64,000 nt of DNA from Blautia sp. (GTDB taxonomy: Bacteria > Bacillota > Clostridia > Lachnospirales > Lachnospiraceae), in contig JAUUSJ010000002.1 in NCBI GenBank assembly GCA_030841965.1, forward strand, positions 27,449-91,448, given 5' to 3'. Made by a program: the position numbers and the translations under genes. Under the pieces are notes generated by a model. The model had not been told where the DNA came from. It searched no databases and saw nothing but the letters and a program-made list of their open reading frames with translations. This document shows, piece after piece, positions 1 to 8,973 of the stretch (its first letter is position 1; each line of letters opens with the position of its first letter).

Positions 1-2
1 CA

Positions 3-2657
3 AAGGAATGGCTAAAAAATGATACAATCTTGAAATTTCACGGGGTGGACAGTGCATTTGACGTGTGGGTAAATGGAAAGCATGTCGGCTATAGCAAGGT
101 GAGCCGACTGCCGAGCGAGTTCGACATCTCTGATTTTGTGCAGGAAGGTCAAAATGATATTACAGTACGCGTCTATAAATGGTCGGATGGGACCTATCTA
201 GAAGACCAAGATATGTGGTGGTTATCTGGTATTTACCGCGATGTAGAATTGATAAATGAACCGAAAAATGCAATTTTAGATTGCAGTGTAAACGCAGATT
301 TAGAACATTTTTATAAAGATGGAATATTAGAGATTGCTATTACGACAAAAAAAGAGAACTGCGATGGTCAGTTTAAGCTGGAAAAAGACGGAAAAGAAAT
401 TTTAAAAGGCAGATTTGAGACAGAAAAGAAAAAGGCATATATCCGCGAAGTCGTAAAGAACGTACAAAAATGGACGGCGGAGACTCCGAATTTGTATACG
501 TTGACGGTAGAGACAGATGACCATGAGATAAAGCTTCGTCTTGGGTTTCGAAAAATTGAGATAATAGACCATAATTTTAGAGTGAATAATAAAGTCATCC
601 TCTTAAATGGAGTCAATCATCACGATTATAATCCGAAGGAGGGACGAACCGTCACTTATGAGCAGATGAAGTCGGATATTATCATGATGAAGCAATATAA
701 TATCAATGCAGTCCGCTGTTCCCACTATCCTGCCAATGAATATTTCTATGACCTTTGTGATGAGTACGGTCTATATGTGATTAACGAGGCGGATTTGGAA
801 TGCCATGGATTTGAGTGGGTGGAAAACTATGATTGGATTACGGACGACCCTTCCTGGGAGAAGGCGTATGTAGATAGAAGTATTCGCATGGTGAGACGAG
901 ACCGAAATCATCCGAGCATTATTATGTGGTCTATGGGAAATGAGTCTAGCTTTGGATGTAATTTTAGGGCTGCGGCTGCGGCAATCAGAGAGTTGGATAG
1001 CACGAGATTAATCCATTATGAGGGAGATTTTGAGGCGGAGGTCACAGATGTATACTCTACAATGTATACAAGATTAAAAGCGTTAGAGAAGATAGCGAAT
1101 TCCACTGATAAAGGAAATAAACCTCATATTATGTGTGAGTACGGACATGCGATGGGAAACGGACCTGGCGGATTAAAAGCATATCAGGATTTATATCGAA
1201 ATTATAAACGTCTTCAGGGAGGGTTCATATGGGAGTGGTATGACCATGGAATCTACACAAAAGAAGACGGGCGTGAGTACTATAAATATGGAGGAAATTA
1301 TGGGGATTTCCCGACAAACGGGAATTTCTGTATCGACGGTATGTTAATGCCGGATAGAACTCCGTCACCTTCACTCCTAGAATATAAGCAGATTATTGCT
1401 CCGGTGGAGGTCACAAAAATAGAGGGCAAGAATAACGAAATTATGCTCAAAAACTATTATGATTTCTTATCACTTTCTCATTTATATTTGAAATGGTGGA
1501 TTCAGGGAAATGAGGAGATAATAGAGGAGGGCAGAATCGATGATTTATATGCCGAGGCGGGAGAGGAGCAAAAACTTACCATTCCTTATACGGCATTTTG
1601 TCCAAAGGCAAATATAGATTATTATTTAAATATTTCAATACGCCAAAAAGACGACTCTCTCTTTGCCAAAAAAGACCATGAAATTTCAAGAGCGCAGTTT
1701 AAGTTGAGAGAATATGCCGTGATGTTTACGAGCCTGCCAGGTGGACCAGCTCTGACTGCGAGTGAGTCTCAGAAAATATTGACAATTGAGAATGAAAATA
1801 TTTCTGTGAGATTTCATATGATTTTTGGAGAGCTTTTATCGGTAGAGATGAATCAAAAACAGTATATTACGAAAGGTCCAAAGATGACGGTATACCGTCC
1901 GACAATCGATAATGATATGTATAAAAAAGACGACTGGATGAATAAATATTTTATTCAAAAATCAAGTGAGCAGCTCGAAGCATTTTCCTACGAAATCTCA
2001 GAGGAAAAAGCTATTGTCACGATGCAAAAATACTTCGGATGTCTCAACCAGTCGTGGGGATATATCGCTACTTACGAGTATAGTATCTATCCATGTGGTC
2101 GGATGAAGATTCACCTTACGGCAAAGACCGTGCAAAATGGAAAATTAGAGCCGCCTTTCCTTCCGAGATTAGGTGTTATTTTGGGAGCGAAAAAAGAGCT
2201 TCAAAATACAGTATGGTATGGTCGTGGATTTGGAGAGAATTATGTGGATACGAAGGCCGCATGTCATATGGGAATTTATAAGAGCACCGTGGACGAGATG
2301 GGCACGCCGTATGTATATCCACAGGAGAACGGGCACCGCGAGGATGTAAGATGGTTTAGTATTGGGGACGAGACGGATAGTCTTCTCTTTCAGATGGAGG
2401 AGCCGCTTGGGTTAAATCTCTCAAACTATACGGATGAGATGATTGAAAAAGCAAATCACCCATGGCAGCTCGAACAAGCGGATGATATTATCATTCATCT
2501 TGACTATTTGCAGTCCGGTGTTGGAAGTAATAGCTGCGGGGAAGAGCAGTTAGAGGAGTATAAAGTAAAGAGACAAGATTTCACGATGGCATTTACGCTA
2601 AAAGCGGTAAAGGTCGGAGAAGAAATTGAGGAAGCATGCAGAAAATATCAGGATTAG
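3..2657 (+). CDS. lacZ: Beta-galactosidase, glycoside hydrolase family 2 (5' end outside window)
   Basis: Large GH2 beta-galactosidase that hydrolyses terminal beta-galactosides such as lactose. The reading frame is already open at position 3, so the start codon and roughly the first hundred residues lie to the left of the window. The visible part begins inside the sugar-binding jelly-roll domain (FHGVDSAFDVWVNGKHVGYS), followed by the TIM barrel. The acid/base Glu lies in MWSMGNESS near fragment residue 313 and the nucleophile Glu in MCEYGHAMGN near residue 378. A C-terminal beta-sandwich domain like that of LacZ follows. The gene leads directly into the GH65 gene, so the two are probably co-transcribed. 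The natural substrate may be a plant or host beta-galactoside rather than lactose. Confidence 0.93.
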   Translation, partial: KEWLKNDTILKFHGVDSAFDVWVNGKHVGYSKVSRLPSEFDISDFVQEGQNDITVRVYKWSDGTYLEDQDMWWLSGIYRDVELINEPKNAILDCSVNADLEHFYKDGILEIAITTKKENCDGQFKLEKDGKEILKGRFETEKKKAYIREVVKNVQKWTAETPNLYTLTVETDDHEIKLRLGFRKIEIIDHNFRVNNKVILLNGVNHHDYNPKEGRTVTYEQMKSDIIMMKQYNINAVRCSHYPANEYFYDLCDEYGLYVINEADLECHGFEWVENYDWITDDPSWEKAYVDRSIRMVRRDRNHPSIIMWSMGNESSFGCNFRAAAAAIRELDSTRLIHYEGDFEAEVTDVYSTMYTRLKALEKIANSTDKGNKPHIMCEYGHAMGNGPGGLKAYQDLYRNYKRLQGGFIWEWYDHGIYTKEDGREYYKYGGNYGDFPTNGNFCIDGMLMPDRTPSPSLLEYKQIIAPVEVTKIEGKNNEIMLKNYYDFLSLSHLYLKWWIQGNEEIIEEGRIDDLYAEAGEEQKLTIPYTAFCPKANIDYYLNISIRQKDDSLFAKKDHEISRAQFKLREYAVMFTSLPGGPALTASESQKILTIENENISVRFHMIFGELLSVEMNQKQYITKGPKMTVYRPTIDNDMYKKDDWMNKYFIQKSSEQLEAFSYEISEEKAIVTMQKYFGCLNQSWGYIATYEYSIYPCGRMKIHLTAKTVQNGKLEPPFLPRLGVILGAKKELQNTVWYGRGFGENYVDTKAACHMGIYKSTVDEMGTPYVYPQENGHREDVRWFSIGDETDSLLFQMEEPLGLNLSNYTDEMIEKANHPWQLEQADDIIIHLDYLQSGVGSNSCGEEQLEEYKVKRQDFTMAFTLKAVKVGEEIEEACRKYQD

Positions 2658-2668
2658 AGGAGGATGGT

Positions 2669-4981
2669 ATGATTAGAGATAGGTTTTCAAATAATCTGGA
2701 AAAGATATTAAGTGATGATAAATGGATGATTTTGCAGGATAAATATAATCCAGAAGAGAATTTGAACTACGAAAGTCTTTTCTGTCTGACAAATGGATAC
2801 GTTGGGACAAGGGGAAGTTACGAGGAGGGGACGATTAAGAGTATTCCTTGTACTTATATTAACGGAGTATTTGATAAGTCGGAGACATTTATGAGGGAGC
2901 TTGCCAATCTTCCAAACTGGCTTGGTCTTAAGCTGTATGTGGAAAAGGAGTTAATTGGAATCGAAAATTGCGAGATTTTGGAATTTCAAAGAGTATTGGA
3001 TATGAGACGAGCCTGCCTTGTGAAGCGTTTTCTTCTTCGAGATAAAAAGGGCAGAGAGACATTAGTCGAGGGGATTCGCTTTGTGAGCCGTGCGCATATA
3101 CACCGTATGGCGGTCAAACTATATGTAACTCCGATAAATTATAGCGGAATCATAGAAGTTGAGAATATTATTGATGGCTCTGTTATCAATTTTTGCGATG
3201 CTCCGAGATTCAAGGTAAAGCATACTTACCTGACAGAAAATAAAAAGCTTGGCGAGAAGGGCGCCTATCTCGAAGTTGCGACGAGGGATGATAATCTTCA
3301 TGTCGGAGTTGGAAGTTATCTTGCGGTCGAGAAAAACGGCGAGAATAGGATAAAAACGACGGATTTCCATGCATTTGGCGAGCAGGCGGTGGAATTTCAT
3401 GATTTTGATGCTTCGCAAGGAGAGATGACAGAGATTACAAAATATGTCAGCATTTATACAGAGCGCGATGTAAAGAGAGAGGATATCTACCATTCGGTTA
3501 AGAGGGAGATTGCGGCGTTTGTCGAGCATGGTCTTTGTTCAGAACTTAGAGAGCATTTTGCTGTATATGAAAAATTATGGCAGGAGGCAGATATTCAGAT
3601 TGAGGGAGATTTTGATTTGGACCGTGCGGTTCGTTTTAATCTCTTCCATCTGATGAGCACGGGAAATGAGTCTGACGATAGGGTAAATATCGGGGCAAAA
3701 CTTCTCCACGGAGAGGAGTACGGAGGTCATGCATTTTGGGATACAGAATTATTTATGCTTCCGTTTTTCGCCTATGTATTCCCAGAGACAGCGAAGAATC
3801 TGGAGGGCTATCGCTACCGTATGTTAGGGGCGGCGAGAGAGAATGCGAAGAAAAACGGTTTTTTGGGAGCCCAGTATCCTTGGGAGTCCGCGGATGATGG
3901 AACGGAGCAATGCCCAGACTGGACGATTGAGCCAGATGGGACATGCTATCGCTGTTATGTGGCGGTCTATGAGCATCATGTGACGGCTGCGGTTGCCTAC
4001 GGCATATATAATTATGTAAAGATTACAAAAGATATGGATTTCCTCTTGGAGAAGGGAGCTGAAATTCTAATCGAGACAGCGAGATTTTGGGTGAGCAGAT
4101 GTCAGTATATGCCAAAAAAAGACCGATATGAGATTCATCAGGTGACAGGACCAGATGAGTGGCATGAGCCAGTGGATAATAATGTCTATACGAATTATTT
4201 GGCGAGATGGAATTTGCGCTATGTTCTCTCATTAATAGAGATGTTAAAAAAAGAGCATGAAGGAGAGTATCAAGCTCTCGCAAGGAAGATTGGTCTTACA
4301 AAGGAGGAAATCGCAAACTGGGATATCGTTCAGAGTAAAATTTATCTTCCAAAAAAAGAGGGAACCCAGCTTTTAGAGCAGTTTGAGGGATATTTTGATT
4401 TGGAAGAGGTGACGATTGAGCAGTATGATGAAAATGACTGGCCGATAAAGCCTGAGATTTTAAATCATATGCCAAAATCAAAAACGCAGATTATTAAGCA
4501 GGCAGATATTGTCATGCTCCTCCATCTGTTGGGAGAAGAGTTTGACGAGGAGACGATAAAACTAAACTATAGTTATTATGAGAAACGTACGCTTCACGGC
4601 TCTTCCTTAAGTCCGAGTATTTATTCTATTATGGGACTTCAAGTGGGGGATGATAAGAAGGCATACCGCTATTTAAGAAGAGCGGCGTTTCTTGACCTTT
4701 TGAATCTTCAGAAAAATACACGAGAGGGAATTCACGCGGCAAATGCCGGCGGTGTATGGCAGGTAATTGTATTTGGCTTTGCGGGATTATCTATCGATGA
4801 GAATGGAATCTTATGTATCCACCCAAATATGCCAAGGCAATGGAAGGGATTGAAGTTTCGGATTCACTATCTAAATTCCTGGCTGGAGATTTCTATTTCC
4901 CCAGATAATGAGGTGAGTATCAAAGTATTAGAGGGAGAAGGTTTGCAGGTAAAAATAAACGGAAAACAAACGAGAGTATAG
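2669..4981 (+). CDS. Glycoside hydrolase family 65 disaccharide phosphorylase
   Basis: Phosphorolyses an alpha-linked glucosyl disaccharide to beta-glucose 1-phosphate plus the reducing-end sugar. An ATG at 2669 is preferred over one at 2636 because AGAGGAGG lies 5 bases before it; this gives 770 residues, usual for GH65. The general-acid Glu is in TGPDEWHEPVDNN near residue 496. Phosphate-binding elements are IKQADIV near 608 and HGSSLSP near 642. The substrate (kojibiose, nigerose, trehalose, maltose or similar) cannot be told from the sequence. A beta-phosphoglucomutase gene two genes downstream fits the beta-anomer product of this family. Confidence 0.92.
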   Translation: MIRDRFSNNLEKILSDDKWMILQDKYNPEENLNYESLFCLTNGYVGTRGSYEEGTIKSIPCTYINGVFDKSETFMRELANLPNWLGLKLYVEKELIGIENCEILEFQRVLDMRRACLVKRFLLRDKKGRETLVEGIRFVSRAHIHRMAVKLYVTPINYSGIIEVENIIDGSVINFCDAPRFKVKHTYLTENKKLGEKGAYLEVATRDDNLHVGVGSYLAVEKNGENRIKTTDFHAFGEQAVEFHDFDASQGEMTEITKYVSIYTERDVKREDIYHSVKREIAAFVEHGLCSELREHFAVYEKLWQEADIQIEGDFDLDRAVRFNLFHLMSTGNESDDRVNIGAKLLHGEEYGGHAFWDTELFMLPFFAYVFPETAKNLEGYRYRMLGAARENAKKNGFLGAQYPWESADDGTEQCPDWTIEPDGTCYRCYVAVYEHHVTAAVAYGIYNYVKITKDMDFLLEKGAEILIETARFWVSRCQYMPKKDRYEIHQVTGPDEWHEPVDNNVYTNYLARWNLRYVLSLIEMLKKEHEGEYQALARKIGLTKEEIANWDIVQSKIYLPKKEGTQLLEQFEGYFDLEEVTIEQYDENDWPIKPEILNHMPKSKTQIIKQADIVMLLHLLGEEFDEETIKLNYSYYEKRTLHGSSLSPSIYSIMGLQVGDDKKAYRYLRRAAFLDLLNLQKNTREGIHAANAGGVWQVIVFGFAGLSIDENGILCIHPNMPRQWKGLKFRIHYLNSWLEISISPDNEVSIKVLEGEGLQVKINGKQTRV

Positions 4982-4993
4982 GAGGAACGAGGG

Positions 4994-5878
4994 ATGAAGA
5001 GATATCTGGCAATCGCTGGGTTAATTCTGGTAACGATTATATGGGGCGGAGGCTTTGTCGCAAGTGATATGGCGCTTGAGAGCCTTCTTCCATTTCAAAT
5101 TATGGCGATACGCTTCTTTTTGGCGACGGTATTGATGGGTGGCATCAGTATAAGAGAATTAAGAGGGATGAAAAAGGAAGAGATAAGAGCTGGGATTTTA
5201 ATGGGAATTGCTCTGTTTGCAGGATTTGCGCTTCAGATTATCGGGCTTCAATATACAACGCCTTCTAAAAATGCGTTTTTGACAGCCCTAAATGTTGTGA
5301 TGGTTCCGTTTATTGCTTTTATCATTTGCAAGAAAAAAATAGGAGCGAAGGGAATTATCGGCGCAGTTATGGCGATTGTCGGTGTCGGAATTCTCTCCTT
5401 GGAGAAGGATTTGACACTCGGGCTTGGAGACGGTTTGACTCTGCTTTGTGCGGTGGGATTTGCTTTTCAGATATTTTTCACGAGTGAGTTTGTGAAAAAA
5501 TATCGTGCGGTTATCCTAAACTTTGTCCAGATGTGTACGGCATTTCTTCTCTCCTTGATTAGCCTTTTTGCTTTTGGGGAGCTTGAATTTGTCGCCACGA
5601 CAAAGGGTTGGCTCAGTGTCTTATATTTGGGTGTTGTGAGCACGACCATCTGCTATTTATTGCAGACTGCATGTCAGCGCTATGTGGATGAGACAAAGGC
5701 GGCGATTATCTTATCGATGGAATCTGTATTTGGAACTTTGTTTTCTATTTTAATTCTTGGAGAAGTGATTACAGTGCGAATGGTGATAGGCTGCGTCATT
5801 ATTTTGACGGCAGTTATTATTTCAAATCTTGCAGATGTACAGCAAGAGACCAATAAAGAGGAGAAGGAAATAGGATGA
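4994..5878 (+). CDS. EamA/DMT-superfamily transporter
   Basis: A 294-residue inner-membrane protein with about ten hydrophobic segments arranged as two EamA repeats; the first begins MKRYLAIAGLILVTIIWGGG, with the characteristic WGGGF turn, and the second lies around residues 145-285. The family exports metabolites or moves amino acids and sugars; the substrate is not predictable here. AGGAGG stands 8 bases before the ATG. The stop overlaps the start of the beta-phosphoglucomutase gene (ATGA), so the two are translationally coupled. Its place inside a disaccharide-phosphorolysis cluster with no ABC or PTS sugar transporter in view suggests, without proving, a sugar-related role. Confidence 0.85.
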   Translation: MKRYLAIAGLILVTIIWGGGFVASDMALESLLPFQIMAIRFFLATVLMGGISIRELRGMKKEEIRAGILMGIALFAGFALQIIGLQYTTPSKNAFLTALNVVMVPFIAFIICKKKIGAKGIIGAVMAIVGVGILSLEKDLTLGLGDGLTLLCAVGFAFQIFFTSEFVKKYRAVILNFVQMCTAFLLSLISLFAFGELEFVATTKGWLSVLYLGVVSTTICYLLQTACQRYVDETKAAIILSMESVFGTLFSILILGEVITVRMVIGCVIILTAVIISNLADVQQETNKEEKEIG

Positions 5879-6528
5879 AATATCGAGCAATTATTTTTGA
5901 TTTGGACGGAGTTATCTGTCACACAGATAAATATCATTATGAGGCGTGGAAGAAGATTGCAGATGAGCTTGGCATTTATTTTGACGAGGAAATCAATCAT
6001 CGCCTCCGCGGGGTGAGTCGGATGGAGAGCTTTGAGATTATTTTGGAGCGCTATGATAAGAAGATGAGTCAGGAGGAAAAGCTTTTCTATATAACGAAGA
6101 AAAATGAAATATATAAAGAGCTTTTGAAAAATATGAGCCCAGCGGATTTATCAAGAGAGGTAAAGGATACGCTGGATAAGCTAAGAGAGAGAGGAGTAAA
6201 GCTCGCAATCGGTTCTTCGAGTAAGAATGCGAAGTTTATCCTTCATCAGCTTGGAATTGGAGAATTTTTCGATGCGATATCGGACGGCAATGATATTACG
6301 AAATCTAAGCCAGACCCGGAAGTGTTTTTAAAAGCGGCAGAGTATATGGGGGAAGATGCGAAGGATTGTCTCGTCGTGGAGGATGCGAAGGCTGGGTTGG
6401 AGGCTGCGATTGCTGGCGGGATGGATTGCGCCGCCATCGGAGACGCCATAAAAACGAATCTTGCGACTTTTTGTTTAACGTCGTTTTGTGATTTGCTCAG
6501 AGTGGAAGAAGATGGAAAAAACGAGTAG
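5875..6528 (+). CDS. pgmB: Beta-phosphoglucomutase (HAD superfamily)
   Basis: Converts beta-glucose 1-phosphate to glucose 6-phosphate through an aspartyl-phosphate. HAD motif I is IIFDLDGVICHTD, with the nucleophile Asp and the general acid/base Asp two residues on. A helical cap follows; its HxxAW-type signature HYEAWKKIADELG is typical of beta-phosphoglucomutases. Motif II is AIGSSSKN (about residue 108), motif III KSKPDPEVF and motif IV VVEDAKAG. The length of 217 residues is normal. The ATG overlaps the stop of the transporter gene. Together with the upstream GH65 phosphorylase this is the standard route from a phosphorolysed disaccharide into glycolysis. Confidence 0.92.
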   Translation: MKYRAIIFDLDGVICHTDKYHYEAWKKIADELGIYFDEEINHRLRGVSRMESFEIILERYDKKMSQEEKLFYITKKNEIYKELLKNMSPADLSREVKDTLDKLRERGVKLAIGSSSKNAKFILHQLGIGEFFDAISDGNDITKSKPDPEVFLKAAEYMGEDAKDCLVVEDAKAGLEAAIAGGMDCAAIGDAIKTNLATFCLTSFCDLLRVEEDGKNE

Positions 6529-6533
6529 TTCTG

Positions 6534-6543
6534 CTTGCGCAAG
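6534..6543. promoter_or_regulatory. Candidate LacI-type operator
   Basis: The 10-bp palindrome CTTGCGCAAG has the central CG step usual in LacI-family operators. It lies 125 bp before the LacI-type gene, in the gap after pgmB. Assignment is by motif resemblance only; no second copy was noted. Confidence 0.3.
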
Positions 6544-6667
6544 AGAAATCGTTGTGTTAAAATAAACTCGCATGTCTGATAGCATGGACAGCGACAAAGA
6601 AAAGCGGATTGCTTTTCATGAGTATGATAGTCGTACTTGAATTTTAGATTGGAGGAAGGTAAGAAAA

Positions 6668-7666
6668 GTGGCAACGATTAGAGAAATTGCGGAGTTAGCA
6701 GAAGTTTCTGTCGCAACGGTTTCAAGAGTATTGAATTACGACGAGACATTAAATGTACAAGATGAGACGAGAAAGAGAGTGTTTGAGGCGGCAGACCAGC
6801 TTGATTATAGAAAGAAAGAATCAAAGAAACGAAAAAGAAAGTTAAAATTGGGAGTGCTCTGTTCTTATTCGCAGGAGGAGGAGCTAGAAGATACATTTTA
6901 TCTGACGGTGCGTGTTGCCATTGAGAAGAAAATCGAGGAAGAAGGATATAAGAAGTTTCAAGTTCCGATAGAGGCGGAGCCAGAGGATGTGTACGCCTTA
7001 GATGGCATTATATGCCTTGGAACATTTAGTCACTCGATGATAGAACGGATTGAAAACTTCCAAAAGCCGATTATTCTGGTCGATGCGCAGGCAAACTGGG
7101 ATAATTGGGATTCGATTATTACAGATACTCGTCGCTCTGTTCTTGCGGTGATGGAGTATTTATGGGAGATGGGACATAGAAAGATTGCTTTTATCGGCGG
7201 CTTGGAGACGGACTCGGATGGAAATGAAGTGAAGGATTATAGACTTTCTGGCTATATTCGATTTATGGAGGGAAAGGGCTGTTTCTCCAAGGAGTATGTG
7301 AAGTTAGGTTCCTATAAGGCAAGGGATGGCTATTGTCTCGGGCTTGAGCTTTTAAGTGGACAGATGGATAGACCGACAGCGATATTAACTGCGAATGATT
7401 CGATAGCGGTCGGATGCTATCGGGCGATTCAAGAGAGTGGTCTTCAAGTTCCAAAAGATGTAAGCGTTGTCGGGTTTAACGATATTTCTATGGCGAAATA
7501 CCTCGTTCCTCCTCTTACGACAGTGCATATTCATATGAATTTTATGGGACAACAGGCGGTAGCTCTTCTCGCAGAGAGAATTAATACAGGAAGAGAGATT
7601 AGTATGCATGTCTCGGTTCCTGCGAGGCTTGTAATTCGAGAGAGCGTATCCCAAATTGAAAATTAG
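6668..7666 (+). CDS. LacI/GalR-family transcriptional regulator
   Basis: A 332-residue sugar-responsive DNA-binding protein. The GTG start at 6668 is supported by GGAGGAAGG just upstream and by the canonical N terminus ATIREIAELAEVSVATVSRV, the LacI helix-turn-helix and hinge. The C-terminal periplasmic-binding-protein-like domain includes GHRKIAFIGG, TAILTANDSIAVGCY and the DVSVVGFNDISMA segment typical of GalR/MsmR regulators. It is probably the local regulator of the GH2-GH65-pgmB cluster; the effector is unknown. The M42 peptidase gene follows after 17 bases. Confidence 0.9.
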   Translation: MATIREIAELAEVSVATVSRVLNYDETLNVQDETRKRVFEAADQLDYRKKESKKRKRKLKLGVLCSYSQEEELEDTFYLTVRVAIEKKIEEEGYKKFQVPIEAEPEDVYALDGIICLGTFSHSMIERIENFQKPIILVDAQANWDNWDSIITDTRRSVLAVMEYLWEMGHRKIAFIGGLETDSDGNEVKDYRLSGYIRFMEGKGCFSKEYVKLGSYKARDGYCLGLELLSGQMDRPTAILTANDSIAVGCYRAIQESGLQVPKDVSVVGFNDISMAKYLVPPLTTVHIHMNFMGQQAVALLAERINTGREISMHVSVPARLVIRESVSQIEN

Positions 7667-7683
7667 AATTAGAGGTAGATTAG

Positions 7684-8697
7684 ATGGACAGAATTTTTTT
7701 GCACAATATTTTAAGTCAGATTTCAGTGTCAGGGTATGAAGAACCAGTTCAGGAAGTTGTAAAAGAATATATGAGCATAGTTGCAGATAAGATAAAAACA
7801 GACGAGATGGGAAATGTTGTTTGTATCGCAAATCCTGAGAGTCCAGTTAAGATTATGCTATCTGCACATGCGGATGAGATTGGATTAATGGTCACAAGAA
7901 TTACAGAAGATGGAAGGATTCAGGCGATTGAGAGAGGCGGTATTATACCAGAGACCTATCCAGGACAGCGGGTGCAAATTTGCACAGAGAATGGAGTGAT
8001 ATACGGTGTGGTGGAAGGATATAGAAAGCTCTTTCAAAAAGAGGGATTAAAGGCGAGTGATTTTTTGATTGATATCGGTGCCTCCACAAAAGAAGAAGCG
8101 CAAAAATATGTCTCCCCAGGGAATCCAATCGTGTTGGACTCTGCGATAAGAGAGCTTATAAATGACCGAATCACTGCCCGTGCCTTGGACGATAGAATCG
8201 GTGTATTTATTATAATGGAGGCGCTAAAACGCGCAAAGGAGAAAGGATGTAAGGCGGGTGTGTACGCGGCTGCCACGGTCGGCGAGGAGACGACAAAAAC
8301 AGGCGCGTATTGGACGAGCACTAGAATTAACCCTTCGCTTGCAATCGTGGTAGATGTAACATACTGCAGTGATTGCAGTGGTATGAATCCAGCTGAGATG
8401 GGAGATGTCGTGCTTGGAGGCGGTCCTGTTTTATGTAATAGCCCGATTGTCGCCAAAAAGCTCAATCAGAAGATGGAAGAATGCGCTGCAAAGATTGGTA
8501 TTAAAACGCAGCGAGAGGCAGCAAGTCGCTTAAGCTATACAGACGGTGATCAGATACATTTTTCAAATCAAGGAGTGCCAATTGTGCTTGTCTCTATCCC
8601 ACTTCGCTATATGCATGCGCCAGGTGAGGTGGCGGATATGAGAGATGTGGAAGGGTGTATCGAATTGCTTGCGGAGTTTTTGGTGGATTTTATGTGA
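7684..8697 (+). CDS. M42-family metallo-aminopeptidase
   Basis: A 337-residue cytosolic di-zinc aminopeptidase of the M42 (glutamyl aminopeptidase/FrvX/YsdC) family, which forms large tetrahedral assemblies. Visible metal-site signatures are SAHADEIGLMV (first His-x-Asp), RALDDRIGVF (bridging Asp), the catalytic VGEETTKTGA, VVDVTY, and the late His in YMHAPGEVAD. These proteins were once annotated as endoglucanases. The gene starts 17 bases after the LacI gene with GAGGTAGATT upstream, and it is the last gene before a strong terminator. Confidence 0.9.
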   Translation: MDRIFLHNILSQISVSGYEEPVQEVVKEYMSIVADKIKTDEMGNVVCIANPESPVKIMLSAHADEIGLMVTRITEDGRIQAIERGGIIPETYPGQRVQICTENGVIYGVVEGYRKLFQKEGLKASDFLIDIGASTKEEAQKYVSPGNPIVLDSAIRELINDRITARALDDRIGVFIIMEALKRAKEKGCKAGVYAAATVGEETTKTGAYWTSTRINPSLAIVVDVTYCSDCSGMNPAEMGDVVLGGGPVLCNSPIVAKKLNQKMEECAAKIGIKTQREAASRLSYTDGDQIHFSNQGVPIVLVSIPLRYMHAPGEVADMRDVEGCIELLAEFLVDFM

Positions 8698-8819
8698 AGA
8701 AATCGCTTTATTCGTTCAAATAGAATAGAAAAAATATTTGTTATCAATTACCATTCATGCCAAAAATTAACCGTTTGTGCCAAATGACTTGAAAAGTACT
8801 TGACAAGATGTTAAACTAT

Positions 8820-8880
8820 AAAAATCCAGAATGTTTCTAAGATTCTAAGAATGAAAAGGGAAATATTCTGGATTTTTGAT
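8820..8880 (+). terminator. Intrinsic terminator after the M42 gene
   Basis: Perfect 13-bp inverted repeat: AAAAATCCAGAAT at 8820-8832 and its complement at 8865-8877, the right arm ending in five T and followed by GATTTT. It separates the sugar cluster from the surface-protein gene. Apart from this, the 8698-8973 gap shows only a TTGACA at 8800 without a well-spaced -10. Confidence 0.7.
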
Positions 8881-8973
8881 TTTAGGAATGATTGTCTAGT
8901 TTGGCAGAGAGACTGTTGGACTGAGACTATGAATGATACAGTATTTTTATATAAAAAGAGGAGGAAAGAGAAA

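Noticed and set aside
5467..6000. Minus-strand frames under the transporter and pgmB genes
   Set aside because: Shadow frames without ribosome binding sites, opposite well-supported genes. The same applies to other antisense frames in the window.
8851..8973. Upstream start of the surface protein at 8851
   Set aside because: It would place 41 odd residues, overlapping a terminator, before a perfect signal peptide. ATG 8974 has the ribosome binding site.
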